DNA of 64,000 bases from Gnetum montanum (taxonomy: Eukaryota > Streptophyta > Gnetopsida > Gnetales > Gnetaceae). Below the pieces are notes generated by a model. That model saw nothing but the letters and a program-made list of their open reading frames with translations, ran no database searches and was not told the origin of the DNA. Positions 47,301-58,068 of the stretch are shown piece after piece. The DNA lies in contig MNCI01020757.1 in NCBI GenBank assembly GCA_015680685.1, forward strand, positions 182,926 through 246,925, written 5' to 3'. A program made the translations under genes and the position numbers. Numbering within the stretch: position 1 is the stretch's first letter; every line of letters starts with the position of its first letter.

Positions 47301-49190
47301 TCTTGTAGATGTGAAATTATTGGACAACATCCCTTAGGATGGTCATATTAGTAGATCTCACATCCACCATCATTGTCTATGTCCAAATCTACAACCTCAT
47401 CGATGATAGTCATTTTTCCCTTACCCTTGTCACGTGCATGGCCTGAATCTCTCCGCTTTTTCTTATCATGGTCACTACTTCGTTCCTCTTTAGACTCCTC
47501 TATGATTTTCAGGACAGTTTCAATTTTACTATCTAAGGAGCTCCATATTTCATCTACCTTAGCCGATACTTCCATTGTTAGCTTTTGAAGCGGAAAGTTT
47601 TTTCTATTCACCAACTCTTCGAGTGGTGGCTCATCCTCTTCATCGTAGAATCTCACTCCCTTCTTTCAGAGGGAAGGATCGTGGTTATATTCTTCTGCGC
47701 TTTCTCTTTTCCATAGCTCCCCTTCTTCTTTAGCTACTTGCTCCAAAAATTGATGAATTTCATGGGATCTAAGTTCAGATAGTCTCCCTTGGGCATATGT
47801 CCCAAGGGTTCTCCTAGTTTCGTGTCTTAGGCCATCTACGAGGTGGCAGAGTTGATCTCGTTGTGCGTAACCATGGCCTAGGCAACGATGTAGCAATGCG
47901 TAATATCGGCCCATGGCAACATCTAAGGGTTCATGAGTACCTTGCTTCCATCCTTGGATCTGCTTACGCAAGTTGGACACTCTGGAGTATGTTTGGTATT
48001 TATCATTGAAGAGTTCTAACATCGTACTCCACCTCCTAATGGTTTCCGGTTCTAAGGATCAGTACCAACTCTCTGCTTCTTTTATGAGTGTCCTAGGAAA
48101 TAAATTTAACATCTGCCACTCATTTTTAATATTTTGCAAGGCACAGGCATCATGGAATGCTTGTAAGTGATTTTGCAGATCAGCATTGTATCCCCCTTTG
48201 AAGCGTGGGATATTGTTCATATCTAGTTTCTTGATCCGGCTATCTTTCTGGTGCCTTGTAGGTATTCTCATAGCCTCCGTAATATCTAACATACTTCGGG
48301 TGGCAAGTAGGGGTTCGTCATGATCATCTCTCTCATGACATCTATGATGCCTACGTGTTTCCCTACTTTCCCTTCTACCATGCCTAGACTCTCTAGACTA
48401 CTCTCGTCCTCTCTCTCGACTCTCTCATCAAGGTCTCTCATTTTGCTTACCCTTATCCTCACCGTTGTGCTCTTTGTGGCTACGTCTTGATGTGGAAGGA
48501 GAGGGTGAATGGTGTGATGAAGGGGAAGAAGAAGAAGAACCATTGTCATGACGATGTTTCCTACCTTCTCTTCGGTGGCTATGGCCTCGATCATGATGAT
48601 GATCTAAGTGCCCGTCCTTGTCATGTGTTTTTGTTCCCTCATTGAACACTTGGTGTTCATGGGGATCAGAACCAGGATTTTGTATCGTGGAGCATAGGTT
48701 CTGATACCTTACCTCCTTACTATTGTTAGGAGGGGGAACATCATTTGATGGAGAACCTGTTATAATTGGTTCACCATCTCTAATTTCGCTTAGGACGTGC
48801 GGGATCCCTTTGCCCTTCAACAATGTATGGTGGCTCTCCTACCGTAAGTCCTATTGACATTGTGCTTCTATGGGATGATAATCCCTTATGTTGAAATCAC
48901 CTACAACGTATTCAGTGTATAGCTGTGTCATGCCTATCTGTGCAAGAGCACGAAGGAGCATGTTAGGGACTGCACGATCCAAGGGTAACACTATGTTACC
49001 TTGCAAGTCTCGCCAATGCAGTTGTTCATCCTGATGGAGGATAAAAGTGAAATCAGTTGTATACTCATCAGGATGAATATATACCACTCGATGCTATTGA
49101 GGAACTGGTGGTTCTCGGTTATGCATGTTGGACTACCGACTGTTTCTTGTATGATCCCTAGGTGGTGAAGTGCTCTTATGAGAAGAAGAC
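47301..49190 (-). pseudogene. Gag of element N
   Basis: N-terminal block at 49087-48851: VYIHPDEYTTDFTFILHQDE, then HWRDLQGNIVLP. A His/Asp/Arg/Ser-rich linker follows (48823-48286). Capsid runs 48292-47666 with RHQKDSRIKKLDMNNIPRFK, VSNLRKQIQGWKQGTHEPLD and HRCLGHGYAQRDQL. A Lys/Arg/Asp region (47656-47348) leads to a zinc knuckle whose second Cys is Tyr and is followed by a stop. Nearly open over long stretches, so this is the best guide to the family's Gag. It would package RNA into particles. Confidence 0.8.
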
Positions 49191-49319
49191 ATCTTAGTTT
49201 AATTCCGTGTGCTGATTAACTATTATATAATTTTTTGTTTAATTAATCCTAAGGGTTCGTTTAAGCTCCCAACGATGTGGATAATTTCCTATGTTCTACT
49301 TAGCGCACAAACACTTAGT

Positions 49320-49337
49320 CCTTGACAATGGTGCCAA
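49320..49337 (-). other. Primer-binding site of element N
   Basis: Minus strand TTGGCACCATTGTCAAG next to the LTR; a mutated tRNA-Asp-type site. Confidence 0.7.
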
Positions 49338-50149
49338 TGATGAGTGGTGAGGTACCCCTACACTCAACCATACGAATACGAGCGTTACACGCGCGATCCA
49401 GTCGAACTCCGCAGACTAAGTGCCTACACGCCTCATGGAATACTTAAGGTTAATCATTCATTGTCTTCCCAAACTTACTTGTATTTGTCACGGTTTTATG
49501 GTTAAGTAAGTCTGAGGTATATGATTTTTATATCTTTTCTGTTTTATCTCCTATGCTAATGAGGTGAAGGGTGAAGAGACTAATTAACTAACTTTAACGA
49601 ACCAACTAAGCTATAATTAACCCAGCATTAGTATCCATTCCCACTTGCCGTTCACACCCTGAACCAATGCAACCTTGGTTACCAAACGCTATTCGTTACT
49701 GGGATCACCAAGCATAACACACGTGCTCGAAGCGGTCGTACTGAATGCACTTAACTATGGGAGAAGGGTTGAGAGAGATTTAATTAACTAATAAAGCATT
49801 TAAATGATGAACAATAAATAACAATAAATAAATTCCTATTTAGCCTAGTCCATGCACTATAAGGTTTATCCAAGAAGTTTGTCTTTATTTCCGTACACAA
49901 ACTTGTGTTTAGGTACAATACTTGCTCAAATAAAGATCCATTCACTTTGGAGCTCCTACTGCGGGCACATGGAAATTATTCTATCTCTGGAGAGGTAAAA
50001 CTACCAGATTTTTGCTATAGTTTAGGCATAGTGTGAGAAACAAGGGAGAGCCACCTCTTATTTATAGATTTGGCAGCGCACTGCGATATCGCATACGCAA
50101 TATCGTGGGGGATGCGATATCGCGGCCCATGCTATATAGCGTCTTATCA
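49338..50149 (-). repeat. 5' LTR of element N (812 bp)
   Basis: TGATGAGTGG to GTCTTATCA, near-identical to 43111-43908. U3 contains GCGATATCGC words (50080-50125). Confidence 0.95.
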
Positions 50150-50154
50150 GTAAG
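50150..50154. repeat. Right target-site duplication of element N
   Basis: GTAAG, matching 43106-43110. Confidence 0.95.
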
Positions 50155-50633
50155 ATAAGCTAAATAGATTAAATACATAAGTACAACTGCTTTGAGCATA
50201 AACATGTATTCACTTGGTAATCCCAGCCACCTTATTGCGTAGTGTACCTAAGAGCATAGCACTTAATAACCCAGCAGTGGATATGGGGGTTTAGGATGTG
50301 TATAGAAAGTGAGACCGATGCTTATGTTAAGACTAGTTAGAGATTAGTTAGTTAGTTAAATTAGATTAGTTCATAAATCACTTCATTTCTCTACTTTAAG
50401 CACTAAAGAACATAAAACATAAAATAATAAAAATCATATGTCTTGATTACACTTAACCATACCATGTGCATCACATGTGTAATTGGGAAGACAACGAATG
50501 ACCTTAGGGAAAGATTCACTTCCTAAAAGACTAGTGTATCGGAAACTATAGAGTCTAAAAAATTTGACTGGATCACATGTGAATGCTTTGTGATTTGTAT
50601 GGTTAGATATAGGGGTACCTCAACCACTTATCA
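50155..50633 (+). repeat. 5' LTR of element C, right part
   Basis: ATAAGCTAAATAGATTAAAT continues the LTR exactly where the left part stopped, by comparison with 27150-27631 of element E. Ends CACTTATCA. Confidence 0.9.
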
Positions 50634-50653
50634 TTGGTGCCATTGTCAAGGAC
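50634..50653 (+). other. Primer-binding site of element C
   Basis: TTGGTGCCATTGTCAAGGAC immediately after the LTR; same class as A, B, H and N. Confidence 0.75.
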
Positions 50654-50787
50654 TTTTATTTGTTGAAATGTGCACTATCTAGAATTAGTGAATATTATTA
50701 ATATCATTGGATGAACCCAAGGTCAACATCACTTCCTCATGACATATAATTACTAAGCACACTAATAATTTTAATTGTTTTACAAAA

Positions 50788-52620
50788 TGTCTTCTTCTCA
50801 TAGGTGTGATGATGTTAAACTGCTAGTCCCAAAGAAGTGCAAAGTTGTATATACTCATCCAGATGAGTACATGCCTAACTTCACCTTCATCCTACATAAG
50901 GATGAGCAACTACCATGGCGTGATATGGAGGGTAACATCATAATGCTCCCTAATCAATTTGTGCTTGTGATGTTGCTTCAAACTCTTACAAAGTTAGGCA
51001 TCCATGATCTTCAAGAAGAGTATGTTGTGCATGACTACAATTATCGGGACTATTGTCCCACGAACGCATAATGTAGGAGAGATCGACATTAGGAGAATCA
51101 TCATGAGCTATGAAGGGGAAACAGTTCACTAATCCCTTGTTCCTATTGAACCAAGATGACAACAAGGACCCTCCCTCTAAGGGCTCTCAACATGATAATT
51201 CTCCATCCCTTGTTATTGATGATGGGGGTGTGACCCTGAACCTGCAGTCTACAATCAACAATTCAAGTTTAGGAAAAGATGGTAGTTAAGGCAAGGAATC
51301 AGATACGCATCAAGTTAATAAGAAATTTGATAACTGTGGTCATGACAACTGAAGTGGAGTTGGCAGATATCATGATGATGGTAGTCCTCCTTCCTCTTTT
51401 GTCCTCTTCATCTACCTCCTTTTCTTCCTCTTCTTTTGATTCTGAAAGATGCTATAGAAGGAATAACCATGATAAAGGTGCTCAACGGGACAACAATATT
51501 AATCACCAAGCCCATAATGAATGAAGGGGTAATAGAGGACATCATCAGCAACAATGAAATCATGATGATGATGAGCCTCTATTAGCAACTCAAAGCATGC
51601 TTAATATTGCAAAGGTAGTAAAGATTCCAACTAGGCATGTGAGAGATAGTCGGATCAAGTTCTTAGACATGAATAATATTTCAAGATTTGAGGAGAGATA
51701 TAACTCTGATTTGTAGACACATATACAAGCTTTTCACAATGCTTGTGCCTTACAGAACATTAAAAATGATTGGTAGAAACTCAAGCTCTTCCCCAGGACA
51801 TTCATCAAAAGGTTAAAAGTTGGTACCAATTCTTAGAGCTAGAATTCATTCATAGATGGAGTACCATGCTAGAACTATTTAATAACAAATACCAGATGTA
51901 TTACAGAGTGTCTAATCTAAGAAGGAAAAACCAAGGTTGGAAATAGGGAACACATGAACCCTTAGATGCCACCATGGTTAGATATTACTCTCTCTTACAT
52001 CGATGCCTTGGCCATGGTTATTCTCAAAGGAAACAACTCCACCACATCATAGATGGGCTCAGAGTAGAAACCAAAAGAACTTTTGGGATTTATGCCCAAG
52101 AAAGACTATCTAAACTGAGAGCTTATCAAATACAAAGGCTGATAGAGTAGGTTGTTAAAGAAGAAGGTGAGTTGCAAAAAAAGGAAAAGTGCAGAAGAGT
52201 ATAATAGAAAGCCTTCCATAAGGAAATGGGAGGTCTGATTCTATGACAAGGAGGAGTCACCAATTGATGAAGTGGTGAATAGGAAAACCTTGCCCATACA
52301 AAAATCTATTTATGATATTTTGGCAAAGGTTGATAAGTTATGGGATTATTTAGTCAAAAAATTCCAAATTGCTATAAAGACTATTGAAAAATCTAAAGAG
52401 TGAAATAGTGACCATGACCGTAGAAGGTAGAAAGAAGTTGAACATGCCTACCAAAGAGGTAAGGGTAAAGCTATTGTAGTAGAAGAAGTTCTGGAGATAA
52501 ACTCCAAAGATGGTAATGGATGTGACATTTGTCAATATGAACATCCTAAGGGATGTTGCCTTGTGGTGTCACACTTACAAGAGTCTAAGGTGTATGCATT
52601 GAATCCATGACTAGTAAGAA
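50788..52620 (+). pseudogene. Gag of element C
   Basis: Starts ATGTCTTCTTCTCATAGG at 50788. The N-terminal block is open to 51071: VVYTHPDEYMPNFTFILHKD, then PWRDMEGNIIMLP. The Ser/Arg/His-rich linker (51250-51530) is frameshifted. Capsid spans about 51610-52200 (LDMNNISRFEE, HRCLGHGYSQRKQL), then a Lys-rich stretch and the zinc knuckle CDICQYEHPKGCC (about 52521-52560). Stops and one-base slips interrupt it. Confidence 0.75.
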
Positions 52621-53037
52621 GGCAAGCACCTAGACGATTGCCTTATCCTCAAGGCAATCCAAGGCAATTCCACCAGCAACAATAAGTGTATTATCCAAGT
52701 GGAGCTCCTTCACAACTATACAAGCAATACTAGTAGTGGAGCCAACCACAATAATGGGGAATGCCACCACTAAGATAGTAGTACCCTTATAGGCAACCAG
52801 ATCCATATGGGTACTATGTTCAGCAACCTGTTTCTCCATAAAGCTTTGCAAGCCATGCCTCATTCCAGCATTACTATTACCCTCCAGAGTACCATCGAAC
52901 TCATTCATCATCTACTCAAGGAGAGCACCCATATTCATATCATCCTTCATATGCATCTACACACATCCTCTTGCCCTCTACCCAATTACGTCCTACTCCA
53001 TCCATGTAAGGCGAAATTCCCCCATTGCCATAGCAAC
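52621..53037 (+). pseudogene. Gln/Pro/His-rich linker of element C
   Basis: Low-complexity region between zinc knuckle and protease, with QGNPRQFHQQ-type sequence and a His/Leu-rich stretch. Colinear with 17270-17700 of element E. Confidence 0.55.
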
Positions 53038-53626
53038 AAAATGCTACGAGGGCTATACATTCACAACCAGCCTTCCAGCTAAGTGGTTTGGACAATCGAT
53101 CTAGGAAATGACCCTTCTTCCAACCCAACAGTCCTCCCAAGCCCTCACAACCTAATGTTGTTTTTTGCCCCACATCTTCAACACCCTCATCCTCTACATC
53201 AAACACATTCGAGTACCCTTCAAACCAAACATCACCTCAGATCCACATTGTGATGTTAACTCATGCTGTNGACACTAAAACCAAAATCAAGAAGAGCCTT
53301 ACATAGCTAATGTCTAGCAATCTGCAAGTAAATAAGTAGACTTCTTGCATTAGATCTTTTCATGGGAAGGTTACTAGCCTTGATTCAATCAGAAACAGCA
53401 TGAGTTAACATCACAATGTGGATCTGAGGTGATGTTTGGTTTGAAGGGTACTCGAATGTGTTTGATGTAGAGGATGAGGGTGTTGAAGATGTGGGGCAAA
53501 AAACAACATTAGGTTGTGAGGGCTTGGGAGGACTGTTGGGTTGGAAGAAGGGTCATTTCCTAGATCGATTGTCCAAACCACTTAGCTGGAAGGCTGGTTG
53601 TGAATGTATAGCCCTCGTAGCATTTT
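53038..53626. repeat. Exact inverted repeat around a single N (assembly fold-back)
   Basis: 53038-53269 and 53395-53626 are reverse complements of each other over 232 bp, as far as can be read without mismatch. Base 53270 is N and 53627 starts the 39-N gap. 53271-53394 is the protease continuation of this element in reverse. The piece 53271-53626 therefore looks like a contig placed in the wrong orientation. Confidence 0.9.
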
Positions 53627-53665
53627 NNNNNNNNNNNNNNNNNNNNNNNNNNNNNNNNNNNNNNN
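53627..53665. other. Assembly gap (39 N)
   Basis: Run of N between the misplaced contig and the protease-RT linker. By colinearity with element E, the missing part covers the second half of the protease. Confidence 0.95.
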
Positions 53666-53689
53666 AACTGACTCTAACAATAGCACATT

Positions 53690-55480
53690 ATGCATGCAAC
53701 TAGCTAAGAGCATGACATGTGCTTATGTTGAAGGCATGGATGAACTTGAGTAAGTTCATCACCAACTCTTTGATGATGAAGATGATGATACTTACTGGGG
53801 AGAGTTGGAAATTCTTAATAATTTCAAGTAGGAGCCCCTAGAGTTAAAAATTCTACCAGCCAACATGGAGTATGCATTTTAAAATAATGGCAAGCTAGTT
53901 ATCATCAACGCAAATCTTGCTCTTGAACAAAAAGAAAAGCTATTAAAGGTGGTTAACAAATGGCCAACAACTTTTTCTTGGTCATATCTCGAACTAACTA
54001 GAATTGATCTAAGGATATGCCAACATCATATCTACATTGACCTAGCCATGAAGCCAAGAAGGTAGCTACAAAGATGACTGAACCCCAAATTGAAGCAAAT
54101 CATCAAGGAGGAAATAGAATAACTCCTCAAGGAAAGGTTCATCTATCCCATTGTAGATAGTGAGTGGGTTAGTCCACTCATAATTATGCCAAAGAAAGAT
54201 GGCAAGTGGTGGGTTTGCATCGAATTTAGGTTGCTAAACATGGCAACATTTAAAGATCATTTCCCATTGTCATTTGTAAATCAAGTGTGGGACACCATTT
54301 TCAGGCATTACTATTATAGCTTTTTGGATGGTTATAGTGGCTATAACCAAATCCAAATTGCATTAAAAGATCAAGCCCATTCAACATTCACGAGTCCTTG
54401 GGGAACTTTTGCATATTGTAAGAAACAACATTCCAACACTCGGTCCTTAGTATGTTTCAATAGCAGATTGGTAGAGGGGCAAAAGTTTTCATGGATGACT
54501 TCTCTACCTATGGGGCTAAATTTGAGTAAGCCTTAGATCACCTTTAGTAGGTGTTAAAAAGATGTATTGAAACAAACCTTAGGCTCCATTGGCAAAAAAT
54601 CCATCTAATGAGCTAGGAGGGCATAGTACTGGGACACCAAATTTTACAAGAAGGGATTGAGGTAGACCTTGAAAAGATAAGGATCATCTAAGGAATCACA
54701 CATTAACTAGAGATAGTCAAAGATGTCTAATCATTCCTTGGACACACTAGCTATTATCGACGATTTATAAAGAATTTCTCTAACATCAAAAAGTCATTGG
54801 TTGAGCTTGTAAAGAAAGCTGCTTCATTCATCTGGACTAAGGAGTGTGAACATGCATTCCAACTACTAAAACATAAACTCATAGAAACTCCAATTCTATA
54901 GGCACTAGACTAGTCCAGACCATTTTACATAATGACAAATGCATTTAATTATTCCTTGGGAGCCATGCTTACACAGTTGGATGATAAGATATGTCCATAT
55001 TATGTCCACTATGCTAGCTGAAGCGTTGTGGGTGCATAGTTGAATTACACCACAACTAAGAAAGAATTGATGGCAGTGGTGTATGCTCTTTAAAAGTTTA
55101 GGCACTATGTGCTTGGATATAAAATGTTTGTGCACATAGACCACAGTGCCATCTACTTTCTAATGAATAAGTCAATGGTGAGCCCCCATATCATATAGTG
55201 GCTCACAATCCTACAAGAATTTGATGTCACAATGGTAGATTGAAAAGGGATTAAGAATGTGGTTGTTGACCATCTCTCTCAGTTAAGATGGGATAACAAA
55301 GAGAAGGAGAGCCTGCTCTTTGATCAATTTCTAGACGAACTCTTCTTTATAGGAGTAATAAATGACTAAGTGCTTATTGAAACAAAATGGTATGATGGCA
55401 TCCTTACTTATCTTCTTACTCAGGAGATGCCATAAGATCTAGACTTTAGAAAGAAATAATAGTTTCTTCATTAGACAAAG
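53690..55480 (+). pseudogene. RT and RNase H of element C
   Basis: Linker with NMEYAF and VVNKWPTTFSWSYLELTRID (about 53860-54010). RT words: EEIE, a stop, then FIYPIVDSEWVSPLIIMPKKD, FRLLNMATFKDHFPLSFVNQ and FLDGYSGYNQIQIALKDQA (54080-54385). The frame slips near 54415, removing MPFGL. The YxDD position is VFMDDFST (about 54488). RNase H runs about 54930-55290 with NYTTTKKELMAVVYAL and NVVVDHLS. Several stops. Confidence 0.8.
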
Positions 55481-56640
55481 TACTTCATGGAAATCAACAA
55501 ACACCTTTACAAGGTGTGTATCAATGGCCTGGTTCGTTGGTATGTCTCTAATGCAGATCAACTACGTGTTCTCCAAAATGCTCTTGAAGGCCCTTACAAA
55601 GACCAGTATGTAGGGAGACACATGGTCATAAAAATCTTGATGGTAGGATATTATTGGCCTACAATCTTTAGGGACCCCAACAGTTTATCCAATCTTGTGA
55701 ACACAATCAATAAGATGGTGGATGACCGCATGAATGGAGGGTTTTCAATAGTGGATTCAACCACTAGAATGCTTTGACATATGGGGCATAGACTTTATGG
55801 GCCCCATCACACCCACGTTTAATGGAAAGGAATATATTATCATAGTAGTTAACTATTGCATTAAATGGGTAGAAGCAGTAGCCATCACTGACTGTACATC
55901 ATCCACTACTCTAGATTTATATGACAAAATATTGTAAATAGATTTGGGGGTGCCACGTGCACTAATTTCTAACAATGAAACTCATTTTATAGGTGCAAAT
56001 TTTTGAAAACTTATGTAACGCTTTGGGGTTGAACATAAATTAACAACACCCTATCACCCTCAAGCCAACAGTTAAGCAAAGGTAACTAACAGGGAGATCA
56101 CAAAGATCCTAATAAGGACCATAAGTAAATATAGGCAAGATTGGAGCATAAAACTCAACAATGCCCTTTGGACCTACCACTCAACTTGGAAACTCTTTAT
56201 TGGCTACTCCCCCTATGAGTTAGTATACAAAAACTTCTAACACTCTTAACTCAATTCGAGCTCTGCACACTCTCAATATCCTATGAACTAAATCTTGACA
56301 TAAGTCTAACACAAAAAGAAAGACTAATCAACCTCAATGTGCTAGATAAAACCTGATTAGTGGCCCTATCCTTGAATGAAGTGCATAAGGCATTCAAAAA
56401 GTAACATCATGACCTTAGAATACAAAAAGTGAAATTTCAAGTAGGTGTTAAGGTTCTCTACTAGAACCCCACACATGTACCCTAGAAAAAAAAGTTTCAA
56501 ACATTGTGGGAGGGACTTTACATAATTAATGACATCTTTCCTTCTAGGGCCATGACCATGTACCAACCTGAGAGCCCAAATAAAAAGCAGTTGGTCAACA
56601 TCTAAGAAGTAAAGCTTTTCCATGAGCCTAAGTAAGCTAG
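55481..56640 (+). pseudogene. Integrase of element C
   Basis: Zinc-domain remnant at 55487-55680 (VGYYWPTIFRD), then frameshifts. The core near 55765-56230 has DIWGIDFMGPI, IVVNYCIKWVEAVA (second catalytic Asp now Asn), SNNETHFIGANF and TTPYHPQAN. The GPF-like end (56430-56600) is broken. Catalytic residues and frame are lost. Confidence 0.75.
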
Positions 56641-58068
56641 TATAGCAAATACCTCAATGGATGGACAACCATGCTCAATTTTTCTGATCTCCTCCTTCCA
56701 ACTTAGTCTTGGAAGAGATGGCCATCCATGCTAATCATCCATATGGCTCTTCATTTTTTCTATTATTTTTGTTTTCCACATTTTTGATTTTAAAATCTAT
56801 TTATTTTACATCTTTTTAATTTTTCAAAATTTTCCTATTTTTACACATTTTTTTTGTTTTACACCATTGTTAGTACATTTGAATCTTTCTTGAATATTTT
56901 TACACTTTCTTATATATTTTATTTTACTTTGTTTTGTTTGAAGCATGATTTTTAATTTTTGCTAATCAACATGCTTTGTGCCAATAGGGCATAGTGGTGT
57001 TGCAATTGCTACTAATGGTGGTTTGTGCTTAATGTTTTGTTTTCTAATGTCTAGTTTCTATTTTTGAATTTTTGTACTATTACTTAGTCATGGTTTCTTT
57101 TTCATGGAATAGGTAGTGAGTCCATGACATCCACCCATTCACAAACTCTATGGTTTTCCTTGTTTTGGGAGTTTGGAGTCCCTTTCATTAATAAAACTTT
57201 TAATAAATTGGTAACCTTGGTAGTTTCCAAAATTGGAAAGGATTCAAGGGTTTGTATAGGGTGTGACTTCAAGGGGACTGTCAATACTATTTGTACTCTT
57301 CTACTTGCTTGGGTGTTTGAGTTTTTTTCATAGACTTCTTATTATTTCATGTTGTCTAATAATAGGAAGTCAAATAAAGTATTTGCATGTTGTGGTTTCC
57401 ATCCAAAAAAAAAAGGAAAAAGAAATATAAGAAAAAAAAAATAGAAAAAAAGCATGATGGGAATTCAAAGCACACCCCTTTAACAAATAAATGAGCTACA
57501 AGCACTAGTTATGGAACTAGAAAGACATGTTACCCATGCCTAAAGGTCCTCTCTAACTAAGGTCTTCTCTAACTAAGGTCCTCTCTTACTTCCTACTTTT
57601 CTTTTCTCCTATTTTTGGAATGGTGATTGTTCTGTGGGTGCACTCTTATGTCTTGAGGGGGTGGATCAATCTTGGAGTGGTGATGCGAAGTCACTAAAAG
57701 AGATTGTTTTTGGTTTGGACTAAGGATGGATTTTCCTAAGTCATTTTAAACACAAACTCCACAAGGGACTTCTTATGACCTTAGTTTGGAATTCCATTTT
57801 TCCTTCTCTATCATCCACCTATGCTAATCGTAATTCACCTCACAACTGGTGTCCATGTTCTTGATTTCGTGTCTTGGTCTAACATGCTTAAATTCTTAAG
57901 TAGAATCTTTTAGGTTTTGTTCCTTAACTTCCATTGACCATTAATCATCTATGGGGCCTACAGACTCCATAGGTTGAGGTTATGTAAGGGAAAATAAGGC
58001 ATGTGCCTACTATGGGGAGGACACACTTACATATCTCTTGGTTGGGTTCATTAAGTACCTTATCCTTG
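56641..58068 (+). other. Post-pol spacer of element C
   Basis: Colinear with 21540-22900 of element E, including the post-pol purine motif (56703-56720) and GGTTCATTAAGTACCTTATC at its end (58045-58064). No coding region. It stops at the LTR of element D. Confidence 0.75.

Larger units (their letters stand above)
43111..50149 (-). mobile_element. Element N: complete insertion of a pol-deleted Athila-type element
   Basis: Minus-strand element with both LTRs, primer-binding site, gag, protease, spacer, purine tract and GTAAG duplications. RT, RNase H and integrase are missing: protease-linker sequence (about 46080) joins post-pol sequence (about 45880). It is the youngest insertion that can be ordered here, since it lies inside the LTR of C. 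With no pol of its own it would have needed enzymes from a relative. Confidence 0.95.
42629..58068 (+). mobile_element. Element C: Athila-type Ty3/Gypsy interrupted by element N
   Basis: Plus-strand element. Its 5' LTR lies at 42629-43110 and 50155-50633, split by element N. After it come a primer-binding site, gag, protease pieces around an assembly fault, RT, RNase H, integrase and spacer. The spacer is cut at 58068 by element D, so the third ORF and 3' LTR are lost or lie outside the window. Confidence 0.9.

Noticed and set aside
53458-53703. A plus-strand open frame whose protein equals that of a minus-strand frame at 52940-53206
   Set aside because: Both come from the exact inverted repeat around the N at 53270. 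It is an assembly artefact and the frame is antisense to the protease linker.
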